A model generated the notes under the pieces. That model had not been told where the DNA came from. It made no database searches and saw only the letters and a program-made list of their open reading frames with translations. 64,000 nt of DNA from Mycobacterium sp. URHB0044 (lineage in GTDB: Bacteria > Actinomycetota > Actinomycetes > Mycobacteriales > Mycobacteriaceae): the NCBI RefSeq assembly GCF_000620625.1, contig NZ_JIAW01000026.1, positions 26,634-90,633 of the forward strand, read 5' to 3'. The position numbers and the translations under genes are program-made. Within the stretch, counting starts at the first letter, position 1, and each line of letters starts with the position of its first letter. Shown piece after piece: positions 16,661 to 25,054 of the stretch.

Positions 16661-18786
16661 CTGACGTGTACGCACGACCACAAACGCGGGACAACGACTT
16701 CACCCAACTCATCACGGGCAGCTACGGCCAGACCTGCCCGCCGCCGCGGCGCAGGCACCGCCGCCCGGCCGTCACGATGACCGCAGACACCGGCACCGAC
16801 GTCATCGCGCAACCCGGCGTCGACACCACACCCCCGGGCTTCATCGAATACGTCGTCGATCGCGAACCGCTACCGGCGCCCGTAACGCCGCCGCCAGTGA
16901 CACCTCCGGCCAGCACGACCCTCCCACCACCGAGCCCGGCGACGGCACCGGCCGACCAACCCCCGACCACGCCGCTGCCCGCCGCGGCAGCACCGCCACC
17001 GGCCGACCGAACCCCCGCCGCGCCGCCACCCCAACCGCCGACGACCCTGCCCCAGTCACCTACCGCAGCGCCTTTGGCACCACCCGCGGCGGCCATCCCG
17101 GCCTCGCTTGCCCAGTCACCGCTGACCACCGCCGACCTCGCGGCCGACCTGCAAGCAATCCTCGGAGGAGGCCGCGACGACACCGCAGCACCGCAAACCC
17201 GATACCAGTCGGCCCCGGCCGCCGAGACCCTTTCGGAGCCCGACCTCGGCGGCTCGATGCCCGACGCGCCCAACGAGCATTCGATCTTCGACGCCATCGC
17301 CCTCAGCATGGAACACGCCAACAAGTTCGATCTGGGTACCAGGACCCTCCAACGGCGCTTCGACCAGTTCGACCGCGCCGACAACATGCGCCGCGCCCAG
17401 CCCGCAACAACGCCGGCCGCCACCGCCACGCCGTTCACCACATCACCGCCATCGATCAGCACGCCACCGGTGAACGACACGATCCCCGCCCGCGCCTTCT
17501 ACGAGGTCTACGACCAACACGGTCCGTGGTCGGAGCTACCGGGACGAACCGCCGCCTGCGGCCCCTCCGGATTGGCCATGTCAATGGCGCCGGAACGCAG
17601 CACCGCGATGTTCGACACCGGCGAACACGTCCTGGCAGCGGGCGACCTCTACGTCGATCAACTGCGCGTCGGCCCAGACGGCAGCGTGCTGCTGTCCTAT
17701 GGCCAGGTGGTGTCGATGCCCGATCTGTTCGCCACAGTCGACGACCTGCGGATGGCCGACCCCGCCGAGCTACGTCACCTCAAGGCGCTCATCGCGCGAA
17801 ACACCGCCTACTACCGCGATGGCAAGGTCAACAAGGCCGACGACGTCTCCAACGAAGAATGGGACCAAGCGACCAACAAGCGCTACCTCAAACTGGCCGA
17901 AGAAAATTACGACCACTTCTCGCCGCCCTCGGTGCTGGCAATGACGTTCCCCACCACCAAACCCGACAACCGGGCCCAGTACATCCACTACCACTCGCGT
18001 GCCGCGCACGAAATGCGTCGGCTGCTGCAAGCCAATCCCAACGCCACGCAACCCACCAGCGCGATGACCACCAACGCGTTCGGCGACCACTTCCTCACCG
18101 ACGCGTTCGCATCCGGGCACCTCGTCAACAAGGAAGTCGTGCTCGACCGGTTCAAGCGCACGTTTTTCACCGGCGCCCACCTCAACGACGCGGGAAAGGC
18201 GTTCTTCCAACAAGTCGCCGAAAAGTCCTTCCACGGCGACGTCGCCGACCAGATGAGCAAACTCGAAACAGCTAATTACCCGGTGTGCGCGTGGGGCTTC
18301 TGCATTCCCTGGCACCCCAACATCACCTCGGCCGACCGGTTCACCACAGTGCTGCAGCAGGCCGCCGAAGCCGAACCCGTCAAGATCGGCAACCTCGCCG
18401 TCAAGGCCGTGCACGACCACCTCAATGAGGTAGGAGTCCTCGTCGGCAACGACGCCGGCGATCCCGAGTGGACGCTCTACGGCGACGGACACATGGACGC
18501 CACCACACTGGCCATCATGCGCCGCGCCGTGCAGCAATCGGTTGACAACCTGCTCGACCCCGCGATCCTGGCGCCCACATTGGACATGCTGCCGCTCATC
18601 GAGCGGGTCTTCGCCCACCTGCCCAAGGTGACCGCCGCCGGACTGGCCCAGGTGAATCAGGCCATCGCCACCTACACCGACCCGACTTCCAGCAGCCTCA
18701 TCGACACCGCCGCCAGGCTGATCGAGAAGCAGATCAGCTCGCTGGTGACCGCATTGCTCGACAGCAAGAAGCTCAAGAAGGCTTGA
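16657..18786 (+). CDS. Large protein with zinc-PLC / P1-nuclease-like metal motif
   Basis: 709 residues. Residues about 75-215 are Pro/Ala/Thr-rich and probably disordered. The C-terminal half has H478-x3-D482-x5-H488 (HFLTDAFASGH), the spacing of the zinc-binding helix in zinc-dependent phospholipase C and S1/P1 nuclease (HxxxDxxxxxH). Earlier histidines in YIHYHSRAAH (444-451) could supply further ligands. A CAWGFCIPWH stretch near residue 546 may form a disulfide. It would attack phospholipid or nucleic-acid phosphodiesters if active, but the remaining ligands are not clearly placed. GTGA overlap upstream; no signal peptide. Confidence 0.6.
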   Translation: MTDVYARPQTRDNDFTQLITGSYGQTCPPPRRRHRRPAVTMTADTGTDVIAQPGVDTTPPGFIEYVVDREPLPAPVTPPPVTPPASTTLPPPSPATAPADQPPTTPLPAAAAPPPADRTPAAPPPQPPTTLPQSPTAAPLAPPAAAIPASLAQSPLTTADLAADLQAILGGGRDDTAAPQTRYQSAPAAETLSEPDLGGSMPDAPNEHSIFDAIALSMEHANKFDLGTRTLQRRFDQFDRADNMRRAQPATTPAATATPFTTSPPSISTPPVNDTIPARAFYEVYDQHGPWSELPGRTAACGPSGLAMSMAPERSTAMFDTGEHVLAAGDLYVDQLRVGPDGSVLLSYGQVVSMPDLFATVDDLRMADPAELRHLKALIARNTAYYRDGKVNKADDVSNEEWDQATNKRYLKLAEENYDHFSPPSVLAMTFPTTKPDNRAQYIHYHSRAAHEMRRLLQANPNATQPTSAMTTNAFGDHFLTDAFASGHLVNKEVVLDRFKRTFFTGAHLNDAGKAFFQQVAEKSFHGDVADQMSKLETANYPVCAWGFCIPWHPNITSADRFTTVLQQAAEAEPVKIGNLAVKAVHDHLNEVGVLVGNDAGDPEWTLYGDGHMDATTLAIMRRAVQQSVDNLLDPAILAPTLDMLPLIERVFAHLPKVTAAGLAQVNQAIATYTDPTSSSLIDTAARLIEKQISSLVTALLDSKKLKKA

Positions 18787-18798
18787 CCAGGAGGATTC

Positions 18799-20862
18799 AT
18801 GCTCACCGTGCCAACCAACCGCTTCCTGGAGATCGACCGGTACTACGGCACACGGCCACACCCTCGGCGAAGCACCGCGGCGGGGTCCCGGTTTGCCGGC
18901 GCCCAAACGGTCGCCGACCGGGTACTGGTCGTGCTCATCGAGAACGGCGGTATCGACCTCGGCCTACCCGATCTCGTCAACCGGCTCATCGACGAGATCC
19001 CCGGCGCCGCAACACTGATCGGCGATGACCTCAAAGCCCAGATCGTCTCCGGCCTCAAGGACTGGCTGAAGAAGACAACTGACCAGTTGCTGGAGTCGGC
19101 CGAACTGGCGCTCAACCGCTACACCGCTGCCAAGCCCGATACCTACGGCGACGTGGTGGTACTGCGCGACTCCACCGCCTCCTTCGCCGAACTGAAGAAC
19201 TCACTGTTCAGCGCAACGCGCGGCGGCAAAGTGATCGACCTGATCATCCTCACGCACGGCCGCCAGGACTACATCTCGACGGTCGACGGCATCGACTCTG
19301 CCAAGATCCGCACGCTGGCAACCGAATTCGGTGGTCCGCTCAACATCCGCGCGGTGTACATGATGAACTGCGTCGGCTCCAGCCTGAACCAGGCATGGCT
19401 GGACGTCGGAGCCCGCACCAGCGCGGGCAGCCATGAGAACAACTACCTACCCGAACCGACCACGTATTTCTTCTTCTCCGCTTGGAAACAAGGACAGACC
19501 TTCGAGTCGGCCGTCACCGGGGCCTACCGGCGCACTATCGACGCCATGAACGGTGCACTGCGCGCGATCGTGATTGGGCTGGTGCCCATCGCGGGCGCCA
19601 TCCTCGCCGACAAGATCGACGTCAGCTCACTGTCGTTCGTTCAGGCCAGCAGGCCCGAAGTCGTCGGCGCGGGAAGCCTCACCGTCACCTCCGACGCCCT
19701 GCCGCCGGCAACCACCAGCACATCGACCGGGCAGGCGCTGATCACCACCGTGGTGCTACCCACGGGCGTTCGCCGGGCAGTCGCGCGGACCCTGTCGGTG
19801 CCGCGGGCCGTTTCGGCGGCTGGACGCACGTTCATCGGCCGTTTCGAGACCGCCGGTCCCCAGCTCGACCAGAGGATCAGCGCCGTGGAACGGTTCTTGT
19901 CCGAGCGAATCCCGGTGCCGCTCAACCAACAACAGATCGACGCGCTGGCCAGCTTCGGTGTCGGCGTCGGCGCTGGCGCGTTGCTGCACTCAACGCTGCT
20001 ACGGTGCCTGGACGCAGGCGAGCTCACCTCGATCCCCGTCGAAATGCGCAAATGGACCAAGCTGCGCAAGAACGGACAGATCGTCGAAAGCGAACAGCTG
20101 CTGGAACGGCGCCGCGCCGAAGCCGAACTCTTCGCCGCCGACACCGCCGTGCTTTCCGTGCCAGCCTCACGCGAAGTCCGCGAATACTCTTACCAGCAGA
20201 ACCCCGCGGCCGCAGCAGGGGCAATCGCCATCGCCGACCAGATCCAGATCGGACTCGCCGCTGTCGCCATCGTGCAGTCCGGCGCTCAGGCCTTCCCGCC
20301 AGGCAACCTGCAGCTGTCCTACGACTCGCAGCAACGGCTGCTCACCGACCAGGCGCGACTGGAAATGCCCGGTGCCAACGCCCCCAACAATGCGTACACG
20401 CGAAACCTGTTTTGGTTCCCCTCCCTGGCGCCTGGCTTGGCCCAAGCCCTGATTCAAATCAAATGGCAGGGCAACAGCTACGGCGAGATCAGTACCCCCA
20501 CGATCAGCAAGGATCTCGACCAAAGCTCCGACTGGAGCAAGTCCACCTGCGCGATCAACATTCGCGCACTCAAACGCATCCCAGCTGCCGGCACCGACCC
20601 GCGAACATGGCCGCTGTGGTACCACTACGAAGGCGCATTCGACCCGCTCGGAAACGGCCAATGGGAATTCTCCGGCGATTTCGAGATCAACGCGTTCGGC
20701 GGATTGACGTTCCACGACCACAAGAACGTGTCCCGGTCACTTATGGACTTCGCCATCTCAGGGGTCAACAACGACAGCTGGAAGTGTGAAGACGTCAGCT
20801 GGACCGTACCGGCGATACCCGACGATCAGATGACCTATCTGCGCTCACACACGCCCGGTTGA
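18799..20862 (+). CDS. Caspase-like (CHAT-like) region fused to a degenerate GH24 lysozyme-like region
   Basis: 687 residues with AGGAGG 7 bp before ATG. Residues about 115-250 have the clan CD pattern: a hydrophobic strand ending in His (LIILTHG, H153), a second ending in Cys (VYMMNC, C191), then DVGARTSAGSH and a helix FESAVTGAYRRT, much as in CHAT/caspase-like proteases. Residues about 340-446 match the C-terminal half of phage-type GH24 lysozymes (PLNQQQIDALASF, LHSTLLRCLDAGE, LLERRRAEAELF). The catalytic-side TIGYGHT segment is missing, so this part is probably non-catalytic. A beta-rich end (about 500-687) is unassigned. It is the last gene of the run. Confidence 0.65.
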   Translation: MLTVPTNRFLEIDRYYGTRPHPRRSTAAGSRFAGAQTVADRVLVVLIENGGIDLGLPDLVNRLIDEIPGAATLIGDDLKAQIVSGLKDWLKKTTDQLLESAELALNRYTAAKPDTYGDVVVLRDSTASFAELKNSLFSATRGGKVIDLIILTHGRQDYISTVDGIDSAKIRTLATEFGGPLNIRAVYMMNCVGSSLNQAWLDVGARTSAGSHENNYLPEPTTYFFFSAWKQGQTFESAVTGAYRRTIDAMNGALRAIVIGLVPIAGAILADKIDVSSLSFVQASRPEVVGAGSLTVTSDALPPATTSTSTGQALITTVVLPTGVRRAVARTLSVPRAVSAAGRTFIGRFETAGPQLDQRISAVERFLSERIPVPLNQQQIDALASFGVGVGAGALLHSTLLRCLDAGELTSIPVEMRKWTKLRKNGQIVESEQLLERRRAEAELFAADTAVLSVPASREVREYSYQQNPAAAAGAIAIADQIQIGLAAVAIVQSGAQAFPPGNLQLSYDSQQRLLTDQARLEMPGANAPNNAYTRNLFWFPSLAPGLAQALIQIKWQGNSYGEISTPTISKDLDQSSDWSKSTCAINIRALKRIPAAGTDPRTWPLWYHYEGAFDPLGNGQWEFSGDFEINAFGGLTFHDHKNVSRSLMDFAISGVNNDSWKCEDVSWTVPAIPDDQMTYLRSHTPG

Positions 20863-21014
20863 CCACCTAGACAAACCAATGAACCGTCTGATTATATCCG
20901 GCTAGGACGCTCAACTTTCCTTCTATACAACAGCTTTGGGGTTCAGCCAGCGTGCCTGAATCCCTCTCAGTCAAACGTCGGGGTTGAATCGCGGCCGGCC
21001 CAATGCACGGCGAT

Positions 21015-21743
21015 TCAATCCGCCGACAAGGCGTTGGCTGCGAATGCACCGGCCTCGTCGACCATGCCGTTGCCCCGGTAAGCGCTGTGCGCCGAGCGAT
21101 CAAGTCCGCCGGCAGCGCAGATTGGGTCGCCCGCGGCACAGAATTCGGCGGTTTTGGCCGACAAGCTCGAGTCGATTGCGATCGGCGGAGCACTGTTGTC
21201 AGCAATGTTGATGACCCATTCCGCGGGCGTCCCGAAGAGCACCACTGCTGCAATGTGATCAACGACCGCTGGTGACAACGGTCCGGTGACGCCCGGGGGT
21301 AGCACGAAGCCGGCCGGGACCGAACTGGTGACGGTGTAGGCAGCGACCGCAGCCCCCTGGGAATACCCACCCAAGACGATTCGCGTGTTGGGACAGTTCG
21401 ATGCAGTCGTCGAAATCGTGTTCATCGCGTCGATGACCCCGTCGACTCCGCGATGGAAATCCATGGACGCCGGGTAATCCACGGGGCTCACCTCCACGGT
21501 CCTTCCACTCAGATGAGTCCGGAGCGAGTCCGCGAAGGCCTCTCCCGTGGCGCCGACACCAGGCGCCTCATTGGTTCCGCGAGCGAAGACGACCCGTGCA
21601 TCCGGACAGGAACCTGGTGCGGCTACCGCGACGGCGGCCGGCGACCCGACAACGGCTGCGGCCGCAAACCACGAGACGGCCAGCCAGCCGAACGGTCGTT
21701 TCCAATGTGATGGTGAGCCGAAAGCATTAAGCGCCATGTTCAT
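21015..21743 (-). CDS. Secreted cutinase-family serine esterase
   Basis: 242 residues with a signal peptide (basic MNMALNAFGSPSHWKR, hydrophobic core, cleavage near AVAAPG at about residue 42). The triad is S128 (GGYSQGA), D206 (AAGDPIC) and H219 (SAHSAY), and paired cysteines (C46/C117, C202/C209) fit the cutinase disulfides. Mycobacterial members hydrolyse esters and phospholipids at or outside the cell envelope. The longer frame upstream is not coding-like; ATG 21743 has a GGAGAAGGA ribosome site. It stands alone on the minus strand after the accessory run, with 152 bp between them and no gene visible there. Confidence 0.9.
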   Translation of the reverse strand: MNMALNAFGSPSHWKRPFGWLAVSWFAAAAVVGSPAAVAVAAPGSCPDARVVFARGTNEAPGVGATGEAFADSLRTHLSGRTVEVSPVDYPASMDFHRGVDGVIDAMNTISTTASNCPNTRIVLGGYSQGAAVAAYTVTSSVPAGFVLPPGVTGPLSPAVVDHIAAVVLFGTPAEWVINIADNSAPPIAIDSSLSAKTAEFCAAGDPICAAGGLDRSAHSAYRGNGMVDEAGAFAANALSAD

Positions 21744-21793
21744 TCCTTCTCCGCAACAGGTGACGCCCCAATGGCGTGCGTGAGATAGTAACT

Positions 21794-21805
21794 TGTCACA
21801 TGACA
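21794..21805. promoter_or_regulatory. Dyad TGTCA-CA-TGACA upstream of cutinase gene
   Basis: A perfect 5-bp-arm dyad about 50 bp upstream of the cutinase start. TGTCACA recurs at 22259 (start region of the next divergent pair) and 28476 (upstream of pirin), so it may mark a shared regulator. Confidence 0.35.
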
Positions 21806-21843
21806 CATTGATTCCCGCGCTGCCGTCGGTCGTCGCGGACTTC

Positions 21844-22218
21844 CTAGCTGACGAAGACGGGATTGACGTCCATGTAGATGCGGTAGTCGGCAATGCGCCC
21901 TTCCTGCAGACGAAAGACGTTGGCGCAAGGCAGAGTTAGTTCCGAGCCGTCGTGACGGCGGTACGTCACGGCCATCTCGCAGATCACAGCCGGATCCGGC
22001 GCAACCGTCGTCCAGACGGCGAGAAGTCGATGCGTGAGCGACACGATGGTGCTCGCCAACGCCGAAACCCCCTCGGCAAAGGCAGCCCGCCCGACGACGG
22101 GGTCCGCACTGCCGAACCGAAACGCGACGTCTTCTGTCATGAGTTGCAGCGCTCCGTCGACGTCGCCGGCATCCAAGGCGGCGAACAGCTCACGGATGGT
22201 GCGTTCCTCGACTGACAT
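21844..22218 (-). CDS. SnoaL-like / NTF2-fold protein
   Basis: About 124 residues of the NTF2-like cone-fold superfamily: an N-terminal helix (TIRELFAALDAGDVDGALQLM), then TEDVAFRFG, and sheet strands ending in VFRLQEGRIADYRIYMD. Such proteins act as small isomerases, cyclases or ligand-binding proteins. ATG 22218 with GGGAG just upstream is preferred over a start 21 bp further out. It is divergent from the alpha/beta-hydrolase-like gene at 22338. No catalytic residue pattern identifies a specific reaction. Confidence 0.75.
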   Translation of the reverse strand: MSVEERTIRELFAALDAGDVDGALQLMTEDVAFRFGSADPVVGRAAFAEGVSALASTIVSLTHRLLAVWTTVAPDPAVICEMAVTYRRHDGSELTLPCANVFRLQEGRIADYRIYMDVNPVFVS

Positions 22219-22337
22219 GGGTCTCCCTTCGCCGAGCATTTAGCCTACGAAGTTAATGTGTCACACGTCAAGTTTTATCTTGTGGTTCAGCATATTTTTG
22301 CGGTATCGTCTTCACGACACGCCAGAGGAGCCAGGTC

Positions 22338-22991
22338 ATGCCACGTACGGCCGCCACCACAGCCCCGATCACCAAATTCGAAGTGCGACTTGGTCGGCAC
22401 TTGTCGGTACGGCGCTTCGCAGGTATGGACGCCGACCATGCACTGCTGGTGCACCAGACGATGGGCGGACCCGCCGCTGACGGCTTTTGCGTACGGCACG
22501 CCGCACGCGCCGTCGACGTGTGGAGAATTCCCGAACCGGCCGGCGATGAACTCCAGGCATCGATCAACGAATCCGTCGCAGTGGGACACCACATCACCGA
22601 GAGCAGCGCACTGCCGGTGTTCGTCCACGGCTCATCGCGTGCCGCCGCGATGACGTATCGAGCCTTGCAAGCGTCCGACATCTTCAACGGCGCCGTTCTG
22701 GTCGTCGATGCAATCGCCGCTCGCGACCTGATGCGCAGCCCAGCACAGGGCGGTGTCGTTGCCGCGATTCCCCTTGCGCAGAACACCAAGCCAATCCTCT
22801 ACGTCGTCGCGGAAGGTGACCACGCCGTCGCCGAAACCGTCCGGCACGCAACGGGCGGCCCCGTGGAGGTGCACCTTGAACCCGGCGGCATCGATGAGGT
22901 GATGCAGGCTCGCACGCACAGCGACATCGTCCTCGAGTGGTGCGTGCGCCAGCTCTCCAACCACTTCAACCCTGCCTCGCGCACGAAATAG
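22338..22991 (+). CDS. Alpha/beta-hydrolase-like protein with atypical nucleophile elbow
   Basis: 217 residues. The pattern LPVFVHGSSRAAAMTYRALQAS near residue 98 resembles the strand-elbow-helix of alpha/beta hydrolases, but the elbow reads GSSRA instead of GxSxG. A later PILYVVAEGDHAVAE stretch resembles the acid strand. Catalysis is therefore doubtful. ATG 22338 has GAGGAG 8 bp upstream. It is followed after 21 bp by the VOC dioxygenase-like gene, suggesting one catabolic transcript. Confidence 0.55.
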   Translation: MPRTAATTAPITKFEVRLGRHLSVRRFAGMDADHALLVHQTMGGPAADGFCVRHAARAVDVWRIPEPAGDELQASINESVAVGHHITESSALPVFVHGSSRAAAMTYRALQASDIFNGAVLVVDAIAARDLMRSPAQGGVVAAIPLAQNTKPILYVVAEGDHAVAETVRHATGGPVEVHLEPGGIDEVMQARTHSDIVLEWCVRQLSNHFNPASRTK

Positions 22992-23012
22992 CGGACACAA
23001 CAAGGAGATGGC

Positions 23013-24140
23013 ATGAGCAGCACTGTCGACGCTCACAAGGACATGCACACCGAACAAGGTGCGCGCAAAGGCGAGCACCTGGGGCGGTCGAAGAATCCCA
23101 TCGCCAAGGTGCGTGACGTGGCGTGGCTGGAGTTCGAGAAGCCCGATCTGGCTCGCGCCGAGGCGTTCGCGCACGCCTTCGGTTTCATCACCGCGGCTCG
23201 GACGCCCGGTGAGCTGCAGTTGCGCGGGTCGGACGCCGGGTCGCCGTGTGTGATCATCCGCAGTGGACCGCGGACCCGCTTCGCCGGCGTGGCGTTCGCC
23301 GCGGACGACACCGATGTCTTGCGGTTGGCGGACGCGACGGGGCGGCCCACGCGCGCGCTGCCGGAGCCACTCGGCGGTGTCGCCGTCGACTTGGCCGATC
23401 CCAGCGGCCTTCCGGTGCGCGTCGTGGCGGGCACGCATCCCCTCGAGCCGCTGCCCGCGCAAGCGCCGCAGGTGTTCAACTTCGGACGCGAGCTACAGCG
23501 TGTCAACGCAACGCAGCGGCCACCGCGCGAGCCTGCCCGCGTGCAGCGGCTGGGACATGTCGTGCTGCAGACCACCACGTACATGCAGACGCTGAACTGG
23601 TACCTCGATCACCTCGGGATGATCGTCAGCGACTTCCAGTTCTATCCCGGACAGCGTGATCGCGGGCCGATCATGAGCTTCATCCGCTGCGACCGCGGCT
23701 CGACGCTAGCCGACCACCACACCCTTGCGCTGGCACTGGGTCCGGTCAACCGGTACATACATTCCGCTTACCAAGTCAGCGACATCGACGCGCTGGCGGC
23801 CGGTGGTGAGTACCTCAAAGACCTTGGCTATCAACGGTCATGGGGCATCGGTCGCCACAATCAGGGAAGCCAGATCTTCGACTACTGGCGTGACCCGGAC
23901 GGTTTCATGGTTGAGCACTTCTCCGACGGCGACATGTTCGACTCCACGCTCGAACCCGGCTGGGCACCGTTTACCGCCTCGGGCCTGGCGCAGTGGGGCC
24001 CACCGGCAACGCAGGACTTCCTCGGCATGAACCCCCGCGCGTTGCCCCACGAACTGCGCGGTTTGGTCAGCGGACTTCGCGATCACAACGAATTCGATTT
24101 CAACCGCCTGGTCGGCATGTTGAGAGTTCCCCGCGCGTGA
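23013..24140 (+). CDS. VOC-family extradiol dioxygenase-like protein
   Basis: 375 residues with two tandem VOC modules, as in catechol/biphenyl-diol extradiol dioxygenases. The C-terminal module keeps the candidate metal triad: His in RLGHVVL, His in NRYIHSAYQV and Glu in GFMVEHFSDGD. The N-terminal module (DVAWLEFEKPDLARAEAFA onward) is structural. The reaction would be ring cleavage of a catechol-type substrate using Fe(II), although other VOC chemistry is possible. AAGGAG lies 6 bp before ATG. The upstream hydrolase-like gene could act on a ring-opened product. Confidence 0.8.
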   Translation: MSSTVDAHKDMHTEQGARKGEHLGRSKNPIAKVRDVAWLEFEKPDLARAEAFAHAFGFITAARTPGELQLRGSDAGSPCVIIRSGPRTRFAGVAFAADDTDVLRLADATGRPTRALPEPLGGVAVDLADPSGLPVRVVAGTHPLEPLPAQAPQVFNFGRELQRVNATQRPPREPARVQRLGHVVLQTTTYMQTLNWYLDHLGMIVSDFQFYPGQRDRGPIMSFIRCDRGSTLADHHTLALALGPVNRYIHSAYQVSDIDALAAGGEYLKDLGYQRSWGIGRHNQGSQIFDYWRDPDGFMVEHFSDGDMFDSTLEPGWAPFTASGLAQWGPPATQDFLGMNPRALPHELRGLVSGLRDHNEFDFNRLVGMLRVPRA

Positions 24141-24153
24141 CCGTAGGACTCGG

Positions 24154-24960
24154 TTAGGTCGCCAGCTGCCGGCTTGGGTGCAGGCGGTTATTCGTCAACC
24201 AGTCGTCGACTACGGCCAGCGTGTACGACAGGTAAGGGCCACACGCCATCATGTGGTCCGAGCCTTCCAGCACGACCGAGGTCCCGCGTTGGCCGTATTT
24301 CTTGGCTGTCACCCGGCCGATCCGGGGAACTGTGCACTTGTCCTGCGAACCGGTGACGGCAAGCACCGGAGTTGTGATGGCGCCATAGTCCACACGCGCT
24401 GCCCGCCTGCGGTCAAGGAACCACAGCGCCATCTCGTGGTAGGCCGTGCCGGATTCCGCGCATAGCGTGGCGTAGTACGACTGCTGCAACTCGGGCGACT
24501 GTGCGTTGCAGATCAATTCCGTCCACGGCTTCCACGCAACCGGATACATCGGCGTGCGCGACAACCACTGCGGCACATAACGCATCCACAGCCGAACCAT
24601 GCTCGGGTAGAAGGCAAACATGCCCGCGGCGGGCGCGGGACCCAACAGGACCACGCCCTTGTTGGGGCGGCGCGCTGCCAGCAGCTGTGCAAGTAGGGCG
24701 CCGACCGAGTGGCCCACGATGATGGGAGGGCTGTCCATCGAGTCGACGAGTTCGGCTAGGTCCGCAACGTAGTCCAAAAGGCCCACCTTGGTCACCTTCT
24801 GCGCATTCCCCCAGACGTCGGCCTCGTTCGGCGAGCCATGGTGGCGGAGCGTAGGCGCGTGCACCGTGAACCCACGCCGCTCCATTTCCACGGCGAAGTC
24901 ACCCCAGTTCTTGCCGTTGCACCAGGTGCCATGGATCAGCAGGATGTGATGCTTGCTCAT
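24154..24960 (-). CDS. Alpha/beta hydrolase
   Basis: 268 residues. The oxyanion HG motif (LLIHGTW) is at residues 8-13, the nucleophile S85 sits in GHSVGA, the acid lies in VTGSQDKCTV and the histidine in GSDHMMACGPY. The layout is that of small esterases or C-C hydrolases of the MhpC/EstA kind. There is no signal peptide, so it acts in the cytoplasm. It is convergent with the VOC gene (13 bp between stops) and divergent from the AraC regulator. It could hydrolyse a product of the dioxygenase, which is inference from position. Confidence 0.85.
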   Translation of the reverse strand: MSKHHILLIHGTWCNGKNWGDFAVEMERRGFTVHAPTLRHHGSPNEADVWGNAQKVTKVGLLDYVADLAELVDSMDSPPIIVGHSVGALLAQLLAARRPNKGVVLLGPAPAAGMFAFYPSMVRLWMRYVPQWLSRTPMYPVAWKPWTELICNAQSPELQQSYYATLCAESGTAYHEMALWFLDRRRAARVDYGAITTPVLAVTGSQDKCTVPRIGRVTAKKYGQRGTSVVLEGSDHMMACGPYLSYTLAVVDDWLTNNRLHPSRQLAT

Positions 24961-25054
24961 GTGTCCTCGAATCGTCTAGGGATTGCCAACAACGATAGGA
25001 AAGCCCCGCTGCGAAGGCTTGACATTTCGAGCCAAAATTTTGAGAATTCGAGAC

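Noticed and set aside
8037..20862. Extracellular contractile injection system, type VI secretion or phage tail
   Set aside because: No sheath, tube, baseplate, spike or AAA ATPase pattern was seen in any product of the run.
18799..20862. Prophage lysis cassette, suggested by the GH24-like region
   Set aside because: No holin, integrase, terminase or structural phage genes are nearby, and the lysozyme-like part lacks its catalytic segment.
20863..21014. Possible terminator or small RNA after the accessory run
   Set aside because: No stable stem with a T-run was found; nothing else is visible in these 152 bp.
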